Part shown: piece by piece, positions 25,745 through 29,418 of the stretch
Position numbering within the stretch: position 1 is the first letter of the stretch
Layout of the letters: every line of letters starts with the position of its first letter
Assembly (NCBI GenBank): GCA_003118195.1
Contig: BEXV01000558.1
Coordinates: 24,619 to 54,036, forward strand
Direction of reading: 5' to 3'
DNA length: 29,418 bases
Source of the DNA: Hemicentrotus pulcherrimus
Lineage: Eukaryota; Echinodermata; Echinoidea; Camarodonta; Strongylocentrotidae
Translations under genes and position numbers: made by a program
The notes under the pieces: model-generated
Database searches by the model: none
The model's input: only the letters and a program-made list of their open reading frames with translations
What the model was told of the DNA's origin: nothing

Positions 25745-28513
25745 CTGTGATTGATCAAGATTCACGATGCAATTGGCTGCCAAATCTGACGTGTCCACGT
25801 GGTGGATTTGCATTATGTGTTTTGTACTTTTGATGTACTGTGCAATTTTTTTTGTCTGTTACTCAAACGCTGATGTGCTGATATTATATAAATGGAATGA
25901 AATTAAATGTAGTTGAGAGTAAAAACAAATTAAAAAACATATATTTGCATTAAATGATACAACAAAATCAAAGGAAATCTTTAAATACCTGTCTGTAGGT
26001 TCTGATTAGAATTAACAGGGAAATCAAGTATGGTCAAATTGTGTGTGAATCTATTTCCAAATGATTTTGAGACCATTTTAGAAAGGTTCTTGCAAAAGAT
26101 TGTAATGGATTATTTTGGAAGAGGAAATGTCTTCAGTTTTCCTTGGTATTCTTCATCTATTATATGGAAAATATGTGTCGATTAAAGTCATATATATACA
26201 GAGTCATGTCAGGAAAATCATCCCCTTTATAACTGCCTTTATTAATGGCTGCAATTATTGGAAAATGTTATACCGTGCATACAATATTTGATTTGGTGTC
26301 TGATTTCCATAGTTATTTTTGTTATGTATACCCTTGGTAAATATTTTTGCATCAACTAGAGGAAAAAAACGTGTTCATTTAACCCATTTCCAGTCAGAAC
26401 TGGTAGTCCCTGTCTTATGCAGATGGGAATGAGAGAATTCAGGAATCATTGGGTTAGTTGCTCGAATGACATACAAGGACATCTTCAGGGAAATGCAGGA
26501 AGTTAAAATCTTCTTAGCAGGTGGTTTAGACTGTTACTCTGTGCTATTATTTGTGCTTATTTGGAACTCTATTACAGTATGACTTAACGGTGTTAAAGGG
26601 AATACAAAAGCATTCCTTCTTGTTAATATAGTTCTTTGTAAATAAGTTTCCATTCCACTTCAGATTCTAGTATTATATGAACATGCAGTCCATGATTGTG
26701 CAATATGTATTCTATAAATTTACAACGAATTTTAAATTTTGTTTTATTTTCTTGAAGTGTTTGGGATATGTGGGATCCTATGTGGAATGAGTTTGTGTTT
26801 TGTGTTTTTCTAGTTTATATAGTTTCTATCTTATTGATAATTTCTGAACACTGATTTCTCCTCATTGATAAACAAACTGGTGATATTACGGTAAAGGAGT
26901 ACTTAATTCAAATAATCCAACATTGACCTTGTATTACATTCAGAATATTGCTTATATAGTAATGTATACTCAAATAATGGATATTTAAGTTTTATGTTTG
27001 CTGAATTAAAGTTAATATGTATAGAATTGATTGTCTTCTGCATTTCAATGAGATAAATATATAACTTATATGTCATAATTTGATTAAGGCTGATTACAAA
27101 TTGATTACCGGTATATTTGTGGTATACGAAAACTAATATATTGAAATATAATGGAAATACATTACAGTGCAATATACTGTGAGAAGTGTATACATGTGTC
27201 AAATAATTGGTGTACTGGTACTTAAGGGCTCATGTGATTAACCATTAAATAATCTTTTGCCTCTTATATCTGACTTCTCTTTCGTCTCTCTTGTGTCACA
27301 CATTGTATCTGCATGAAGTACTATAATTATGAACATGTACGCAAGAATGGTACCTAAGTCCATTTTCAAGATAGTGAAATCAGGAATTTTGTTATGATTG
27401 AACAAAAAAAAATCAACAATGAACAGAAATCATTTATAATGTTCTATTCATAATGATCATAAAATAATTAGTATTTCTTTCATGACAACCCAGTTTAAAA
27501 CACAAATTTCTTTTCTTTTTTGTCTTTTTAATAGTGTGATATCGAAAGTCATGAAATGAAAAAAGAAAGAAATATAATTACTGGGTAAGATAAGGGAGAG
27601 AGAAAACTTGTATGTAACAGAAAATATGTGGGGGCATTGGGGAGACGGGTGGATCATGAGTAATGAGAGATAAAAGCGGAATGGTGTAGGGGAGAATCGT
27701 CAGATTAGTGAAGAATCAAACATTTTAAGATAAATCAAGAATAATATATGAGAGAAAATGAGGAAAATGGACAGAGAGAGAGAGAATGAGATTTGTTAAT
27801 TAGTATATATAGAGGTAATAATATTGCAAGGAAAAGGAAGAACAGGAGAGGTAAAAGGCTGCCTAATGAAAATGAAGGATAATAACATTTAACCAAAATT
27901 ATCGGCCCCACTAAGCAAAGAGGAATGATTACATATTAAGAGTACATGATGATTATATTTACCGAATAGAAATCAGTGAATTATTGATGACGTACTAGTT
28001 TACAGTCCAAATCTCAGTCGAATATCCCTCCTATGTAAGTATTATGAGAAACTGTTTCCATCAACGAGGTATTCAGTTTAATTGTTCACTTCGTTGCTAC
28101 TATTCAAGGAAAGGAGCCCCGGAAAGGAGCCTAAGATTGCAAATAGACAGTGTTTGCCTAAAATCAATATCCAAGCTTTAAATTAAACTCAATTTCCTTT
28201 GGACAAACTTACAATTTTACAAAATCTTTTTCATTTCGTATAATTTTCTGCAGTAGCGACTTGCCACCCTCGTGCAAATACCATGCGCCAGTCATCGCTT
28301 CCATTGTATTTCCGCTCTAATAAACTGCCGTGGGCTAATTTATAAAGAGAATGATATTATGAAGACAAAAATCAACGTGATACTGCGCCGCCAATTTGGT
28401 GTTTTATGATTTTATTTTTGACATGTATAAGTGAAATAGACCTGTGATCGTTCAGTCATGAAGAGGGAATATCAAATAATGACTATTATAACCATAATAG
28501 ATCTGACAGCATT
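25745..28513. other. Intergenic, AT-rich
   Basis: No gene recognised on either strand. Noted: ccacgtgg palindrome near 25795, attatgtg-flanked octamer atttgcat near 25805, purine-rich stretch 27540-27880, and a short duplication aaaggagcc at about 28110 and 28123. Confidence 0.5.
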
Positions 28514-28606
28514 AGGGACTTTTAGATTTGCGTGGGCTGATACGTGTGACTTCCATTCAAGGCAGTGCATTACTAGGGGTCGACCGTAGCGAATCTAAAA
28601 GTCCCT
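28514..28606 (+). mobile_element. 93-bp MITE, second copy of the 2691 family
   Basis: agggacttttagatt at the left and aatctaaaagtccct at the right are perfect inverted ends, flanked by TA on both sides. The interior shares ctgatac, tgtgac and ccattcaaggcagtgcatt with the reverse complement of 2691-2794. Non-coding. Confidence 0.85.
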
Positions 28607-28814
28607 ATTATTATCAGGAGGCCTTGGTTTTCCGCCCTGTTATTTTAGTTCCATTTGTCTTTTGTTGAGTCCGCCGATGCATGAGATTCCCGGGGAAGAA
28701 TTTGCTGGTGGGAAAATATTATTTGGAATGGGGATATTCTTTCATAAAAAAGGTAGATATATTATATATATAAACACGTTTACAACGGGGAAGGCGGGGA
28801 GTTGTGCTTTTTCG

Positions 28815-29037
28815 TAACCATACTCTCTAACAAAAATCGAGTGATCACTGATGTCACTATATATCCTCTGGAGAGTGAAAATAGAGTGAACATTCACTCT
28901 TTTCTTTTTAGAGAGCACTCGATCGAAAATCAGTTGATATTCATTCCTAAACAAGACTGATCCCCGACGTACTGCACTCCCATCAAGTGAAAATATATGA
29001 AAATTCACACTTAAAAAAAAAAAAATAGAGAGTATAA
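28815..29037. mobile_element. Possible MITE with tactctcta ends
   Basis: taaccatactctcta at the left and tagagagtataacct at the right are imperfect inverted ends; the interior has gagtgaaaatagagtgaaca, ttcactcttttct and agagcactcgatcg. It ends in an A13 run. Assignment is tentative. Confidence 0.5.
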
Positions 29038-29239
29038 CCTCGTAATTCCTACAAGCTCATTTTTCAGACATTAACAATCATCATGACACATTACTGAAAA
29101 GTCGAAAGGGGGCATATTAATCAGGGAATGTTAGTTTATCCCTGTATTAATAGATAATGGGCTAAAACCTGTACATCTGATGGCGCGCTGATTGGTACTG
29201 CATGGAGGTTGAAGAAACCTTTCTGATCCCGATAAGCGG

Positions 29240-29418
29240 CTTCAGTTGAAAATCATGCCCGGCCCCCCCACTCAGTGTTATTTAGGGTACGCATATGCTC
29301 GTTCCCTCTTTTTGAAAACACCCCCTATCTGAGGACTGCCAAAATTTTCGAAACCCCCCTTTCGCGGGCTTTTTGCGGGCTTTTCCTGCCTTGGAGACCC
29401 CCCTTAATCAGGAAAAAT
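29240..29418. repeat. C-rich unknown sequence at the window edge
   Basis: Several C-runs (gccccccccact, acaccccctat, aacccccctttcgcgggc, gacccccctt) and the repeat gcgggctttttgcgggcttt. Composition differs sharply from the flank. Probably an edge of a dispersed repeat cut by the window end. Confidence 0.4.

Noticed and set aside
25790..25812. E-box ccacgtgg and octamer atttgcat as an enhancer
   Set aside because: Single short motifs in intergenic DNA with no promoter or conservation evidence.
23741..29418. A second protein gene downstream of ALS2
   Set aside because: Only short AT-rich frames; no exon with a recognisable domain and paired splice sites on either strand.

Overview
This is eukaryotic nuclear DNA, AT-rich, with short exons separated by GT-AG introns. 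It holds most of one multi-exon gene on the + strand, alsin (ALS2), a guanine nucleotide exchange factor for Rab5-type and Rho-type small GTPases. I could follow 23 exons, from the end of the RCC1-like propeller at 1797 to a TAG stop at 23010. Splice phases agree at every junction, and the joined segment is 3315 nt (1105 codons with the stop). The roughly 550 N-terminal residues expected from vertebrate alsin, and the promoter, must lie upstream of the window. I found no second protein gene and no tRNA or rRNA gene.

The repeats suggest a marine deuterostome, most likely a sea urchin. They include a tRNA-like SINE remnant, a repeat with a tgcctccg hairpin followed by (GTCC)n, and many short foldback elements. 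The species call is an inference.

Layout: 1-1796 intronic or upstream, no exon recognised. 1797-2451 RCC1 tail and linker. 3338-5550 DH region (four exons). 6190-10195 PH domain (three exons). 11265-15604 MORN repeats (six exons). 16006-18761 linker and helical region. 19851-23010 C-terminal VPS9 region. 23011 to about 23740 3' UTR with a long GA purine tract. From there to 29418 intergenic, with a telomere-like tract and small inverted-repeat elements.

Two things stand out. First, the large MORN exon (14387-14657) carries an in-frame TAA at 14520-14522 where vertebrate alsin has Tyr, although coding conservation continues undisturbed for about 500 codons downstream. Second, the intron before the exon at 17821 contains about five decayed tandem copies of that exon's start and its splice acceptor. 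Several introns also hold inverted-repeat elements; one ends 18 bp before the acceptor of the third MORN exon, and another repeat carries three perfect DR1 nuclear-receptor motifs.
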